From Paenibacillus lemnae (GTDB lineage: Bacteria; Bacillota; Bacilli; Paenibacillales; Paenibacillaceae): DNA of 64,000 nt. A program made the translations under genes and the position numbers. Numbering within the stretch: position 1 is the first letter of the stretch; the number at the start of each line of letters is the position of its first letter. The notes under the pieces are model-generated. The model worked only from the letters and a program-made list of their open reading frames with translations. It searched no databases and was not told the origin of the DNA. The DNA lies in assembly GCF_012933385.1 (NCBI RefSeq), contig NZ_JABBPN010000002.1, forward strand, positions 1 to 64,000, in the 5' to 3' direction. This document shows positions 25,175 through 33,964 of the stretch, piece by piece.

Positions 25175-25230
25175 GTCGGGTTTCCTCATGCATCACGTTT
25201 ATCATGTGTCATGTTTATCATGTATTCGTC

Positions 25231-26250
25231 TTACAGTTTTACAATCGATCCGGTATCCTGGGATTCAAATGCGCCCAGAATGACTTTGAGTGAGCGAAGT
25301 CCTTCTTCACCAGAAATGGTCGGAGGTGTTTTGGTGATAATGGATTGGACAAAATCATCGATGACGCCACTAGGTACCTGCTTCTCATTTGTAGCCATGG
25401 CGCCTACTTTGTAAGTTTCCACTGTACCGTTTGTCAGCTCCACTATCACTTCATCGCCTTGCCCCGTACCGATTTTAACAACCCCGTTCTCACACCAGAG
25501 AACCGTTCCGTTGTCGCCGCCCTTATAATGCGTCCAGCTGGCCATCAGTGTTCCAATAGCACCGCTCTTCATACGAACGATGCAGGTTGCATTATCGTCC
25601 ACATCGGTATCTTCTTTATGGATCGTACCGATGAATCCGGCAACCTCCACCACTTCATCATTCAGCAGGTAGCGGATAAAGTCCGACTTGTGGACACCAA
25701 GATCACCCATCGCTCCCATCAAAGCTTCATCCTTACGGAAGAACCAGCTGTCTCGTCCATCGAGGCTCCAGCCTTCCGGACCAGGATGACCGAAGGAAGT
25801 ACGGAATGTCAAAACTCTGCCCAAACGGCCGGATTCCAAAATCTCCTTCGCTTTCACATGTGGGGGCATTAGACGCTGGTTGTGGCCTACCATCAGGTAT
25901 ACATTGTTCTTGGCCGCAGCTTCAATCATCTGCTCGCCTTCTTCGGCGGTAACCGCCATCGGCTTCTCAACAAGAACATGCAAGCCAGCATTCGCTGCTG
26001 CAATCGTCATTGGAGCATGCAGATAGTTTGGTGTACATACGCTGACCGCATCAAGCTTCTCATTCTTCAGAATATCCTCATAGTTTTCGTACGCTTTGCC
26101 GCCATATTCGGCTGCTACCTCTTCGGCTCTTTGCTTATTAGGGTCCGCGAAAGCGACCAGTTCCACGTTGGGATTGGAAGCATACTCCGGAATATGTCTG
26201 CGCTGGGCAATAGCACCGCAGCCAAAAACTGCTACTCTAATTTTGCTCAT
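25231..26250 (-). CDS. Gfo/Idh/MocA family oxidoreductase (solitary)
   Basis: This 339-residue NAD(P)-dependent dehydrogenase has the Rossmann motif IRVAVFGCGAIAQRRHIPEY, the EKP block LVEKPMAVTAEEG and a C-terminal domain containing GDLGVHKSDFIRYLL. It is transcribed alone. AAAGGAG lies 14 bases before ATG 26250, a long spacing. About 110 bp upstream is an exact copy of the 17-bp motif found in the AraC/Gfo region at 5.9 kb, so the two distant genes may share a regulator. The substrate is unknown; inositols, amino sugars and 3-keto sugars are typical for the family. Confidence 0.9.
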   Translation of the reverse strand: MSKIRVAVFGCGAIAQRRHIPEYASNPNVELVAFADPNKQRAEEVAAEYGGKAYENYEDILKNEKLDAVSVCTPNYLHAPMTIAAANAGLHVLVEKPMAVTAEEGEQMIEAAAKNNVYLMVGHNQRLMPPHVKAKEILESGRLGRVLTFRTSFGHPGPEGWSLDGRDSWFFRKDEALMGAMGDLGVHKSDFIRYLLNDEVVEVAGFIGTIHKEDTDVDDNATCIVRMKSGAIGTLMASWTHYKGGDNGTVLWCENGVVKIGTGQGDEVIVELTNGTVETYKVGAMATNEKQVPSGVIDDFVQSIITKTPPTISGEEGLRSLKVILGAFESQDTGSIVKL

Positions 26251-26358
26251 CGGATTCGTAATCTCCTTTTTAATGTACTGAATTTAAACTGCATTTCCTG
26301 CCTAATCTGATCCTATCATACACGGAATTCAGTGATAAAGAACATACCCTAAATGCTT

Positions 26359-26375
26359 AAAACATGAACTATCTG
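26359..26375. promoter_or_regulatory. Candidate shared operator, copy 2 (AAAACATGAACTATCTG)
   Basis: Exact match to 5916-5932. It lies upstream of the minus-strand Gfo/Idh gene and about 155 bp before the methyltransferase start on the plus strand. An identical 17-mer is not expected often by chance in 64 kb, and both copies are upstream of genes of the same family. Confidence 0.4.
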
Positions 26376-26408
26376 ACTGAGTTTTTGTTAGCACACCCAC
26401 ATTGATTT

Positions 26409-26434
26409 CTTAAGAAATTCTTTAGAATTATACT
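26409..26434 (+). promoter_or_regulatory. PmrA-like direct repeat and -10 element before the methyltransferase/DedA/two-component operon
   Basis: CTTAAG-N5-CTTTAG (26409-26425) fits the OmpR-family PmrA-box pattern YTTAAK-N5-YTTAAK with one mismatch. A TATACT -10 lies at 26429-26434. A second possible -10, TATGAT, is at 26464-26469. The operon encodes an OmpR-type regulator, so autoregulation is the natural model. Confidence 0.5.
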
Positions 26435-26515
26435 ACCGGAAAGTAAAGAATTAACCTCTACACTATGATCATAAACACCAATACGACATATCAGATCATA
26501 CTTAGGAGGATTACC

Positions 26516-27082
26516 ATGATGTTTACGCATAGATGGATGTTTGCAAAAACATTTTTCAACCACCCTGGACAGATCGGGAGTATTACACCGAGTTCCCGTT
26601 TTCTCGCCCGTCTCATAATGAAATCTGTTCCTTGGGAACAGGTATCTTCGATTGCTGAGTTAGGCTCCGGTACAGGTGCATTGACTAACAGCATTCTGGA
26701 ACACATCAATCCGGACACCCGCATGATTCTTTTTGAAAAAGATTCACGGATGCAGCAAAACCTTACCCGTACTTTCCCGGGGATCCCGGCCTACTCCGAT
26801 GCCCTTCAACTCAATCGGAACATCCAACAAGAAGGCATCTCGAATCTGGACTGTGTGATCAGCGGACTGCCCTTTTTCAATTTCCCGGAGACTGTCCGTA
26901 CACAGATCCTGGATGAAATTGTTCAATCTTTAAGACCTGGCGGTTATTTTGTAGCTTTTCAATATTCTTTACAGATGCGAAAAGAGCTGAACAAGAGATT
27001 TCATATCGAAAAAATCCGGTTCACGCCGCTAAATGTCCCGCCTGCTTTTGTTTATGTGTGCCGAAAAGAGGCAGCGCTGTGA
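26516..27082 (+). CDS. Class I SAM-dependent methyltransferase, phospholipid N-methyltransferase-like
   Basis: This protein has 188 residues. The N-terminus (FFNHPGQIGSITPSSRFLARLIM) is the pattern of PmtA-type phosphatidylethanolamine or rRNA-KsgA-like methyltransferases. SAM motif I is IAELGSGTGALTNSIL, the acidic ribose contact is in LFEKDSRM, and the catalytic-type block is VISGLPFFNFP. The start at 26516 follows an AGGAGG site by six bases. It overlaps the DedA gene by four bases (GTGA) and heads a DedA-regulator-kinase operon, which points to membrane-lipid modification under envelope control. The methylated substrate is not proven. Confidence 0.85.
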   Translation: MMFTHRWMFAKTFFNHPGQIGSITPSSRFLARLIMKSVPWEQVSSIAELGSGTGALTNSILEHINPDTRMILFEKDSRMQQNLTRTFPGIPAYSDALQLNRNIQQEGISNLDCVISGLPFFNFPETVRTQILDEIVQSLRPGGYFVAFQYSLQMRKELNKRFHIEKIRFTPLNVPPAFVYVCRKEAAL

Positions 27083-27693
27083 ACACGGAACAATTATTAC
27101 AACTCATCGAGCACTTTGGATATGCTGCCCTGTTCTTTTCCTTGTGGCTCGGCATTGTCGGCATGCCGCTTCCGGATGAGGTGATCGTGATGACAGGCGG
27201 AGCCGTAACCGGATTGGGTTACTTGGCTCCGGTGCCCGCCTTTATTCTGACCTATCTTGGTGTAATTAGCGGATTGAGCCTTGGCTATGTACTTGGCAGG
27301 TCTGTCGGAGCGCCTATCCTGACGAAGCTAGGCAACAAACGAGGAATGACCCGGCATATTGCCAAATCAGAAGGGCTGATTCGAAAGTACGGCGGCTTCG
27401 CATTATGCATCAGTTATTTTTTCCCGATTGTCAGACATGTCATTCCTTATCTGGTTGGCATTAATAAAATGCCGTTCCATCGTTATGCAACCATCTCCTA
27501 TCTCACAGGTCTGGTTTGGACGGCCATTTTCTTCTCACTGGGAAGTTACTCATCGGCAGCAGCTGCTGAACTGGGTTCCACCATCTACAACAGCAGCCTG
27601 AAAGTATTGGGCATCGTCTTGATTGCCGGTACTATAATTGCTGTATACTATAAACTCAGAGGTTATAAAAAGAAAGAAGGAGCTTCTTCATAA
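27079..27693 (+). CDS. DedA-family membrane protein
   Basis: This 204-residue integral membrane protein has the DedA/VTT signature GIVGMPLPDEVIVMTGGAV near residue 25, the second half FFPIVRHVIPYLVGINKMPFHRY and a C-terminal hydrophobic helix before a Lys-rich tail. DedA proteins recycle undecaprenyl or C55 lipids or scramble phospholipids, and are linked to cationic-peptide tolerance. GTG 27079 overlaps the methyltransferase stop (GTGA), so I prefer it to the earlier GTG 27058. It overlaps the next gene by one base. Its membership in a methyltransferase-two-component operon suggests an envelope-stress response. Confidence 0.92.
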   Translation: MNTEQLLQLIEHFGYAALFFSLWLGIVGMPLPDEVIVMTGGAVTGLGYLAPVPAFILTYLGVISGLSLGYVLGRSVGAPILTKLGNKRGMTRHIAKSEGLIRKYGGFALCISYFFPIVRHVIPYLVGINKMPFHRYATISYLTGLVWTAIFFSLGSYSSAAAAELGSTIYNSSLKVLGIVLIAGTIIAVYYKLRGYKKKEGASS

Positions 27694-28388
27694 TGCAATC
27701 AACACCCGTCGTACTCATCGCTGATGATGAGGCAGAAATTCGTGACGTCCTGCATGTTTACTTACGTAATGAGGGTTATATGGTGCTGGAGGCCGAGAAC
27801 GGTCTGGAAGTCCTGCAAACCCTGGAACAAGAAAAACCGGATGTCATTATTATGGATGTGATGATGCCTCAAATGGACGGTATAACTACATGTATCAAAA
27901 TCCGGGAGCACTCTAACATACCTATTATCATTCTCTCCGCTAAAGAAACACAGCTCGATAAAATTACGGGATTGTCTATCGGTGCAGATGATTACGTTAC
28001 CAAGCCGTTTCATCCACTGGAGCTGATGGCCCGGGTAAAAGTACAGCTAAGGCGGCACAGCGACAAGAAGGATGACCAGAAAAGTACAGATATACTGCGT
28101 ATCGGAGAACTGATGATCGACATCCCGCAGCATGAAGTGAGTATACAAGACCGCCAAATCAAACTGACACCGCTGGAATTCTCCATTCTCAAGCTGCTGG
28201 CAAGCCACCGGGGACAGGTATTCAGTGTGGATCGAATCTACGAATCGGTATGGAAGGAACCTGCGAGCTCCTCCGAGCAGACGGTAATGGTTCACATCCG
28301 AAACCTGAGGGAGAAGCTTGAAGTGGATCCGAGGCATCCGAAATATATTAAAACCGTATGGGGAGTAGGTTATAAAATTGAGAAATAA
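27693..28388 (+). CDS. OmpR/PhoB-family response regulator
   Basis: This regulator has 231 residues. The receiver domain (about 5-118) has acidic residues Asp11 and Asp12, phospho-acceptor Asp55 (VIIMDVMMPQMDG) and Lys in YVTKPF. The winged-helix DNA-binding domain (about 133-230) contains LTPLEFSILKLLASHRGQVF and VMVHIRNLREKLE. Its start overlaps the DedA stop (TAATG) and its end overlaps the kinase by 11 bases, so the genes are translationally coupled. It is the candidate binder of the CTTAAG-type direct repeat at 26409. Confidence 0.95.
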   Translation: MQSTPVVLIADDEAEIRDVLHVYLRNEGYMVLEAENGLEVLQTLEQEKPDVIIMDVMMPQMDGITTCIKIREHSNIPIIILSAKETQLDKITGLSIGADDYVTKPFHPLELMARVKVQLRRHSDKKDDQKSTDILRIGELMIDIPQHEVSIQDRQIKLTPLEFSILKLLASHRGQVFSVDRIYESVWKEPASSSEQTVMVHIRNLREKLEVDPRHPKYIKTVWGVGYKIEK

Positions 28389-29457
28389 GTTCAGCTGGCT
28401 GAGGTTTAGCCGCCGCAGCATTCGGCTCCAGTTAATCTGGAGTTTTATTCTAAGCAGCACAGTGGCCAGTATATTAACGCCTGCTGCTGCACACATCCTG
28501 AACTCTAGTGGGCAATTCCATTTTTTTTATTCATATATTCCTATCATTGTTTATATTGTGAGCTTTACCGTGTGCATCTTTTTGACGACGCAAAGCAGCT
28601 TAAAGTATATTATACATTTGTCGGAAACATTAAATTCTATGTCCAAAGGGAATCTGCAGCAGCGAGCATTAGAGACACGTGAAGACGAGCTCGGCAGCAT
28701 TGCTTACAGTATTAACCGCATGGCCCAACAGCTGGATGAGCAGATTCGCAAGGAACGTGAACTGCAGCAGGGCCGCATGGACTGGATCGCAGGATTATCT
28801 CATGATATTCGTACACCGTTAACCAGCATGATGGGGTATATCGGACTTCTTAAAACTGGCGCTTATGAGAATGAAGACGAGCAGCAGCGTTTTATCGACA
28901 ACACGTACAATAAGGTCGTTCAGTTAAAAAGCTTGACCGATGAATTGTTTGAATACTCCCGGTTAACCGGAAGCTCCATTACGCTGGATTTGAGACAAAT
29001 CGATATCAAAAACCTGTTATCTCAAATGCTGGTAGAATTTGAACCGCTTGCCCGCAAGCATGAGCTGGATCTTGAAACCGTAATCCCTGACGAGCCGCTG
29101 CTGCTGATGCTTGATCCTGATATGATTGTAAGAGCGCTGGACAACCTGTTCATGAATACTCTTAAATATTCTGTGAAACCCGGCACTGTAAAAATAACCC
29201 TGGCCTATGATCAGGATCAGGTCCGTATAGAGATTGAGAACAGAGGCGGTCCCCTGCTTCCGGAGTCTGTCAGCCGGCTGTTTGATCAATTCTACAAAGC
29301 CGATTCATCACGCTCTTCCGACTTGATTCAAACCGGAGCCGGCCTGGGCTTGTCCATCACCCGTACGATTGTAGAGATGCACGGAGGATCAGCGGATTTA
29401 CATTATGAAGATGGGACATTTATTTTTAGCATTAATTTGCCTCAATCGGAAGCTTGA
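28378..29457 (+). CDS. Sensor histidine kinase with short extracellular loop
   Basis: This kinase has 359 residues. Two transmembrane helices (about 18-40 and 50-72) are separated by a loop of only about ten residues, the layout of intramembrane-sensing kinases that detect cell-envelope antibiotics. A HAMP region (about 73-125), HisKA with His142 in GLSHDIRTPLTSMMGY, and a HATPase with N-box DNLFMNTLKYS and G-box GAGLGLSITRTIVEMHGG follow. TTG 28378 overlaps the regulator gene. It is the last gene of the operon, followed by a strong terminator. The signal is unknown; cationic peptides are an inference from the neighbours. Confidence 0.93.
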   Translation: MRNKFSWLRFSRRSIRLQLIWSFILSSTVASILTPAAAHILNSSGQFHFFYSYIPIIVYIVSFTVCIFLTTQSSLKYIIHLSETLNSMSKGNLQQRALETREDELGSIAYSINRMAQQLDEQIRKERELQQGRMDWIAGLSHDIRTPLTSMMGYIGLLKTGAYENEDEQQRFIDNTYNKVVQLKSLTDELFEYSRLTGSSITLDLRQIDIKNLLSQMLVEFEPLARKHELDLETVIPDEPLLLMLDPDMIVRALDNLFMNTLKYSVKPGTVKITLAYDQDQVRIEIENRGGPLLPESVSRLFDQFYKADSSRSSDLIQTGAGLGLSITRTIVEMHGGSADLHYEDGTFIFSINLPQSEA

Positions 29458-29480
29458 GGATTCACCTGATCAGCAGAAAC

Positions 29481-29527
29481 AAAAAGGTCAAAAACAAAGT
29501 CCGTGGACTTGTTTTTGACCTTTTTTT
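29481..29527. terminator. Strong bidirectional terminator
   Basis: The long stem aaaaaggtcaaaaacaaagt / acttgtttttgacctttttt has an apical ccgtgg and T/A tracts on both sides. It separates the convergent kinase and Gfo/Idh genes. Confidence 0.92.
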
Positions 29528-29547
29528 GTTACTTGGGAATATGTTCT

Positions 29548-30636
29548 TTAGTTTTTGGTAGGGGCTGGCGGCGAGTACAAGTCAAAATCTTTAAGCGTCT
29601 CGCCTGTACGTGCTGACTCGAAAACGGCCTCAATCAGATTCAGCACACGCAGCACTTCATCATTTTTAACGATCGGCTCTGCTTCACCTTCAATTACGGC
29701 TGCAAAGTTATCAAAGAAGCTGCTCGGCTGACGGAACGGATCCGGCAGTGTACCTGTAATCGTCGCTTCTTCCGATGGCGGAGCCATCGTCTTGGTCAAA
29801 CCTACGCCGGCTTGAATAGGCTTAGGCTCGACGTGCTCTGCATCCTGATTACGGGTAACCGTTCGGCCGCTTAACGACCAGTCATCAATCATACCGGTCC
29901 CTTCTGTCCCTTTGACATACCATCGAGGCAGTGTAATAAAGTTGGTCGTACCCACTTCAATTAAAGCCGATACGCCGTTCTCGAACGTAAGTACAGCCTC
30001 GAAACCGTCATCCACATCATTACCCAGAATATAGCTCAAACGGCTGTTCAGGCTCACAATGCGGCTGTCCACCATACTCAGAATCTGGTCCAGCAGATGT
30101 ACACCCCAGTCGAGCAGCATTCCGCCGCCAAACGCCTTCATATGCCTCCAGTCACCCGGAATCCCGTTCGCACCGTGAACTCTGGATTCAATCCGGAACA
30201 ATTCGCCGATGGTGCGTTCATTGTACATCTGCTTGATAGTGAGGAAGTCCTCATCCCAGCGGCGGTTCTGATGAACCATCAATACGCGGCCCGCTTCATC
30301 GGCAGCAGCCGTCATCAACTTAAAATCACCGACTGAGAGCGTGACCGGCTTTTCGCAAATGACATGCTTGCCCGCTTGAAAAGCCTGAACCGCCAAATCT
30401 TTATGCACATCATTAGGGGTTGCAATCAGAACGACGTCGACCGAATCGTCCTGAAGCACCTTGTCATAGCTGTCATAAACGGCATATCCATCTTCCACAG
30501 ACACCTTTCGGCGTTCTTCCGAAGGATCGAACGTGCCCGTCACCTCAAGATAAGGATTGCCCTTGATCAGCTTCGCGTGGTAGCTTCCCATGCCTCCATA
30601 TCCAATGATAACGATACTGTGTTTTCGGATTGTCAT
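29548..30636 (-). CDS. Gfo/Idh/MocA family oxidoreductase, third of a trio
   Basis: This is a 362-residue NAD(P)-dependent dehydrogenase. The Rossmann motif is HSIVIIGYGGMGSYHAKLIKG (Gly-Tyr-Gly-Gly variant), the EKP block is VICEKPVTLSVGDF, and the substrate-domain motif is GGGMLLDWGVHLLDQIL. AAGGAG precedes ATG 30636. It lies 21 bases after the second dehydrogenase and ends a four-gene operon. It differs clearly in sequence from its two operon mates, so the trio is not a recent duplication. Confidence 0.9.
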   Translation of the reverse strand: MTIRKHSIVIIGYGGMGSYHAKLIKGNPYLEVTGTFDPSEERRKVSVEDGYAVYDSYDKVLQDDSVDVVLIATPNDVHKDLAVQAFQAGKHVICEKPVTLSVGDFKLMTAAADEAGRVLMVHQNRRWDEDFLTIKQMYNERTIGELFRIESRVHGANGIPGDWRHMKAFGGGMLLDWGVHLLDQILSMVDSRIVSLNSRLSYILGNDVDDGFEAVLTFENGVSALIEVGTTNFITLPRWYVKGTEGTGMIDDWSLSGRTVTRNQDAEHVEPKPIQAGVGLTKTMAPPSEEATITGTLPDPFRQPSSFFDNFAAVIEGEAEPIVKNDEVLRVLNLIEAVFESARTGETLKDFDLYSPPAPTKN

Positions 30637-30657
30637 GTTTAACAGCTCCTTAAGAGA

Positions 30658-31746
30658 TTAATTCTGATTCATATATACCGCTTTACCCGTCCGTGATGAT
30701 TCATAAATAGCTTCCAGAATTTCCGATACGACACAAGCCTGCTCTGGCGTTACGACCGGCTCCAGATCTTGATCGATGGCTTCAATCCATCTTCTCATCT
30801 CGATATCGGCATCACTTTCCTGTTTGCCCGCATAGAAAGCAACGCCGCCTGCTTTCAGGTCGACTTCATTCGTATACAACCGGCTGTACTTCTCTCCGTT
30901 TATACGCAGTCCTCCCTTCATGTCCGCACCTGCCTCCGTGCCGCTCAAGCTGCACTTCGCCTCGTCCACTTCCAGGGAATTCAGCGCCCAGCTGGCTTCC
31001 AGTGTTACGGTTGCACCGTTCTCCATCACGATCATGCCAAAAGCGGAGTCTTCCACGGTGAATTTTTCCGGATCCCACGGTCCCCATGCATTCGCGGCAT
31101 TCTCTTTCTTGGAAAGCTCATGATATTTCGTTCCTAAAACCACTCTTGGTTTATAATTATTCATCATCCATAGCGTCAAATCAAGTGCATGGGTTCCGAT
31201 GTCGATCAAAGGACCACCGCCCTGCTTTTCTTCATCCAAGAATACGCCCCATGTAGGTACTGCTCTTCTGCGGATTGCATGTGCTTTTGCATAATAAATA
31301 TCCCCAAGTTCGCCTTCTTCACACAGCTTTTTCAGGTACAGGCTGTCCGGTCTGTAACGGTTGTTGTAACCGATGGTCAGCTTCTTGCCGCTTTTCTTGG
31401 CAGCTTCCACCATTTCACGTGCGTCGGCAGCTGTTTTAGCCATCGGCTTTTCACACATCACATGCTTATCTGCTTCCAGGGATGCAATGGAAATTTCGGC
31501 ATGAGAATCATTGGGTGTGAGTACATGAACAATGTCAATACTGCTGTCCTTCAACAATTCGTGATAGTCACTGTAGACTTTAGCCTCAGCACTGCCAAAC
31601 TTGGATGCAGCTTCCTCTGCGCGGCTTTCCACGATATCGCAAAACGCGACCAGTTCAACGTTATCCAGCTTGCTTAAGCTTGGCAGATGTTTTCCGTTCG
31701 CGATTCCGCCACAGCCGATAATTCCGATACGATATACTTTACTCAT
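30658..31746 (-). CDS. Gfo/Idh/MocA family oxidoreductase, second of a trio
   Basis: This is a 362-residue NAD(P)-dependent dehydrogenase. The Rossmann motif is YRIGIIGCGGIANGKHLPSL, the EKP block is VMCEKPMAKTAADA, and GGGPLIDIGTHALDLTLWMM is the substrate-domain motif with the usual Asp and His. The ATG at 31746 with GAGG nine bases upstream is preferred to 31761. Its start overlaps the end of the AraC gene by eight bases (ATGAGTAA), so the two are coupled. The substrate is unknown. Confidence 0.9.
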   Translation of the reverse strand: MSKVYRIGIIGCGGIANGKHLPSLSKLDNVELVAFCDIVESRAEEAASKFGSAEAKVYSDYHELLKDSSIDIVHVLTPNDSHAEISIASLEADKHVMCEKPMAKTAADAREMVEAAKKSGKKLTIGYNNRYRPDSLYLKKLCEEGELGDIYYAKAHAIRRRAVPTWGVFLDEEKQGGGPLIDIGTHALDLTLWMMNNYKPRVVLGTKYHELSKKENAANAWGPWDPEKFTVEDSAFGMIVMENGATVTLEASWALNSLEVDEAKCSLSGTEAGADMKGGLRINGEKYSRLYTNEVDLKAGGVAFYAGKQESDADIEMRRWIEAIDQDLEPVVTPEQACVVSEILEAIYESSRTGKAVYMNQN

Positions 31747-32701
31747 GTTGATCATCCTCACTTTTTATAGGTTTAGTTTTATAGTTGCGATACGCTCCGG
31801 GTGTCATCCCGAACCGTTTACGAAACACAGCATGCAAATATGTCGCATTCGTGAAGCCTTCCAGTGCAGCAATCTGATCAATCGGCATGAGACTGTCCTC
31901 AAGTCGTTGACAGACGGCTTCCAGGCGAATGTCTTCCAATACCTTGCTGAAGGAGCTTTCGGGATTCATTTGCCGGAACACCCGCTGCAGCTGGCGGGGG
32001 CTGATGCTCAGCTTCTCTGCTACATTATCCAGCGTCAGGCTGGCCGCGTGATTCGCCTTCATATAATGAACCGCGTATTGATAGCGATATGAGAGCATAT
32101 CCCGCACCGGTGCCTCTACACGAATGCCGTCGGAATCGTAAGCTCGGGCCGTTCGAAGCAAAATGTTGATCACCTGATGCTTGATCGACGTATAGTAGCC
32201 TGTATATTTTCCATCACAAACCTTATAGGCCTCCAGAAAACAAGCCATTGCACTATGAGTATCATACGCCGGCTTGAGCGGCAGGTTAGTCAGTTTCTCC
32301 ATGCATTCTTCCGCTTCCGCAGCTTCCCAGGGATCGGCATCTTCGTTAGATGCTTTCGTGATGTCTACGTGCAGGCACAGCTCATCCATAGCTTCCCGAT
32401 CATCTGCTTCCTGATAGTGCATCACCCCAGGACCGGTCAAATACATCATACCTTCTGACAGCGTATACGCCCGGTCTTCCAGAATCACTTTGCCCTTGCC
32501 CCGCGGAATATAGTGAAATTCGAATTCGGCGTGGTTATGGAAATCCATAATGCGGCCCGGCGGAAACGAAGTCAGATGAAATCGAAGCACATGGATCTCA
32601 TAGTTTCCCCATCGTATCCGAATGTCGAGCCTCTCCAGCATATCCTGCTTCTCAAACATGATACTGTATGGAAACGAAGCCCCCTGTTTCAGATGCTCCA
32701 T
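31739..32701 (-). CDS. AraC-family transcriptional regulator embedded in the dehydrogenase operon
   Basis: This regulator has 320 residues. The N-terminal cupin has MDFHNHAEFEFHYIPRGKGKVILEDRAYTLSEG. The C-terminal HTH pair is LTLDNVAEKLSISPRQLQRVFRQ and MPIDQIAALEGFTNATYLHAVFRKRFGMTPGAYR. It begins seven bases after the first dehydrogenase and overlaps the second by eight bases, so it is co-transcribed with its probable targets, unlike the divergent AraC genes elsewhere in the window. Confidence 0.92.
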   Translation of the reverse strand: MEHLKQGASFPYSIMFEKQDMLERLDIRIRWGNYEIHVLRFHLTSFPPGRIMDFHNHAEFEFHYIPRGKGKVILEDRAYTLSEGMMYLTGPGVMHYQEADDREAMDELCLHVDITKASNEDADPWEAAEAEECMEKLTNLPLKPAYDTHSAMACFLEAYKVCDGKYTGYYTSIKHQVINILLRTARAYDSDGIRVEAPVRDMLSYRYQYAVHYMKANHAASLTLDNVAEKLSISPRQLQRVFRQMNPESSFSKVLEDIRLEAVCQRLEDSLMPIDQIAALEGFTNATYLHAVFRKRFGMTPGAYRNYKTKPIKSEDDQHE

Positions 32702-32708
32702 GGAATCA

Positions 32709-33710
32709 TTAAACGCTCAGCTCGGTTAATGTGACTACACGCTTTTCAGCAGCTGAGATGTTGGAAGCTTCCATTAAGCGGGTCAGCTCAACCGCAGCGT
32801 CTACGTTTTCGGTAGCGTCTGTCCCACGCTGTACGTGCCCCACCCACTGGTGGAATGCACTTTCACGGTTCTCAGGAAGTGATACTTCCTTCCACTCGGA
32901 GTACTCTTCGCTGAGATTGCTTTTCAGCAGCAGTTTACTCTCAGGCGTCCCGTAAAGCAGAGTGCCATCTGTGCCGTGAACTTCCACGGTAAACGGAGAA
33001 TGGCTGTTCACAAAACCTGCTTCAACTACACCGACCGCACCGGATCCGGTTTGGAGTGTTACTGCAGCGTTATCTTCCACCTCTTTGCCTGTAACATAGC
33101 CGAAGCTGGCGCTGACACCGGTAATGGATTCACCCAGGAACAGACGGGTCAAGTACATTGGATGGCATCCCAGGTCAATCAATGCACCGCCTTGACATTC
33201 TTCCAGACTGAAGAAGTGATCCGGGAGCCAGCCAGCAATTCCACCATTATGGGACAAGCGGGCTCTAACGTATGTAATTTTTCCGAGCAGACCTTGCTGC
33301 AGCACGTCCTGGATGGCCAGTGTGTAGCCGTCATTCAGCCGTGGTAAAGAAACTGTGAGCTTTACACCCTGCTCTGCAATCACGGAGAGGATTTCGTTTA
33401 CCTCTGCCAGTGTGGATGCAATCACTTTTTCCGTGAAAATATGTTTGCCTGCACGTGCCGCAGCGATCATAACATCCTTGTGCATGTTCGTTGGTGCATC
33501 GACAATAACACCCTGTATCTCTTTGAGAGCCAGCATGTCGTCCAGGTTTTCGTAAAAAGGTACGCCCTGCTTTTCTGCAGCTTGTCGGCCGCGCTCCGGA
33601 TTTTCATCCCAGACAGCCGCAATTTCTGTATCCGTATGCTCCTGTGCCTGCTTCGTATAGTCCCATGCATGTACGTGCCAATAGCTGATTTTACCGATTT
33701 TAATGGTCAA
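32709..33710 (-). CDS. Gfo/Idh/MocA family oxidoreductase, first of a trio
   Basis: This 333-residue dehydrogenase has a divergent N-terminus (IKIGKISYWHVHAWDYTK instead of a GxGxxG loop). Its EKP-type block is replaced by IFTEKVIASTLAEV, where Pro is Val. The substrate domain has GGALIDLGCHPMYLTRLFLG. TTG 33710 with GGAGG nine bases upstream is the start. The missing glycine loop suggests altered cofactor binding or a non-catalytic role. It is the first gene of the four-gene operon. Confidence 0.85.
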   Translation of the reverse strand: MTIKIGKISYWHVHAWDYTKQAQEHTDTEIAAVWDENPERGRQAAEKQGVPFYENLDDMLALKEIQGVIVDAPTNMHKDVMIAAARAGKHIFTEKVIASTLAEVNEILSVIAEQGVKLTVSLPRLNDGYTLAIQDVLQQGLLGKITYVRARLSHNGGIAGWLPDHFFSLEECQGGALIDLGCHPMYLTRLFLGESITGVSASFGYVTGKEVEDNAAVTLQTGSGAVGVVEAGFVNSHSPFTVEVHGTDGTLLYGTPESKLLLKSNLSEEYSEWKEVSLPENRESAFHQWVGHVQRGTDATENVDAAVELTRLMEASNISAAEKRVVTLTELSV

Positions 33711-33964
33711 TGAATTGGACCTCCATTACTATAAATTCGTGACAACCACTTATAAGGTATCACATCATTCATTATTTTTTTAGTAGAACTATGCGACAAC
33801 ATCTATATAATATCACGACATCCATGAATGTTTATTTGAAACTAAATAGAAAGCGGATGAAAACATTTCACCGGCGTGATGCTAAACATTTGGATGAATC
33901 ACCCAATCGAATACGCTGCTGCCTCGATATGATATATAAGTTCCATGAAAAGGGAGGCTGACGA

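Noticed and set aside
25190..25225. Short imperfect repeat (tcaYgtttatcatgt twice)
   Set aside because: Two 15-bp copies in AT-rich intergenic DNA between a terminator and a stop codon; no function can be argued.
33760..33960. Sigma-K promoter for the collagen-like gene (GATATGATA near 33926)
   Set aside because: The -10 resembles CATANNNTA with one mismatch, but no AC-type -35 lies at the required distance, so it was not annotated.
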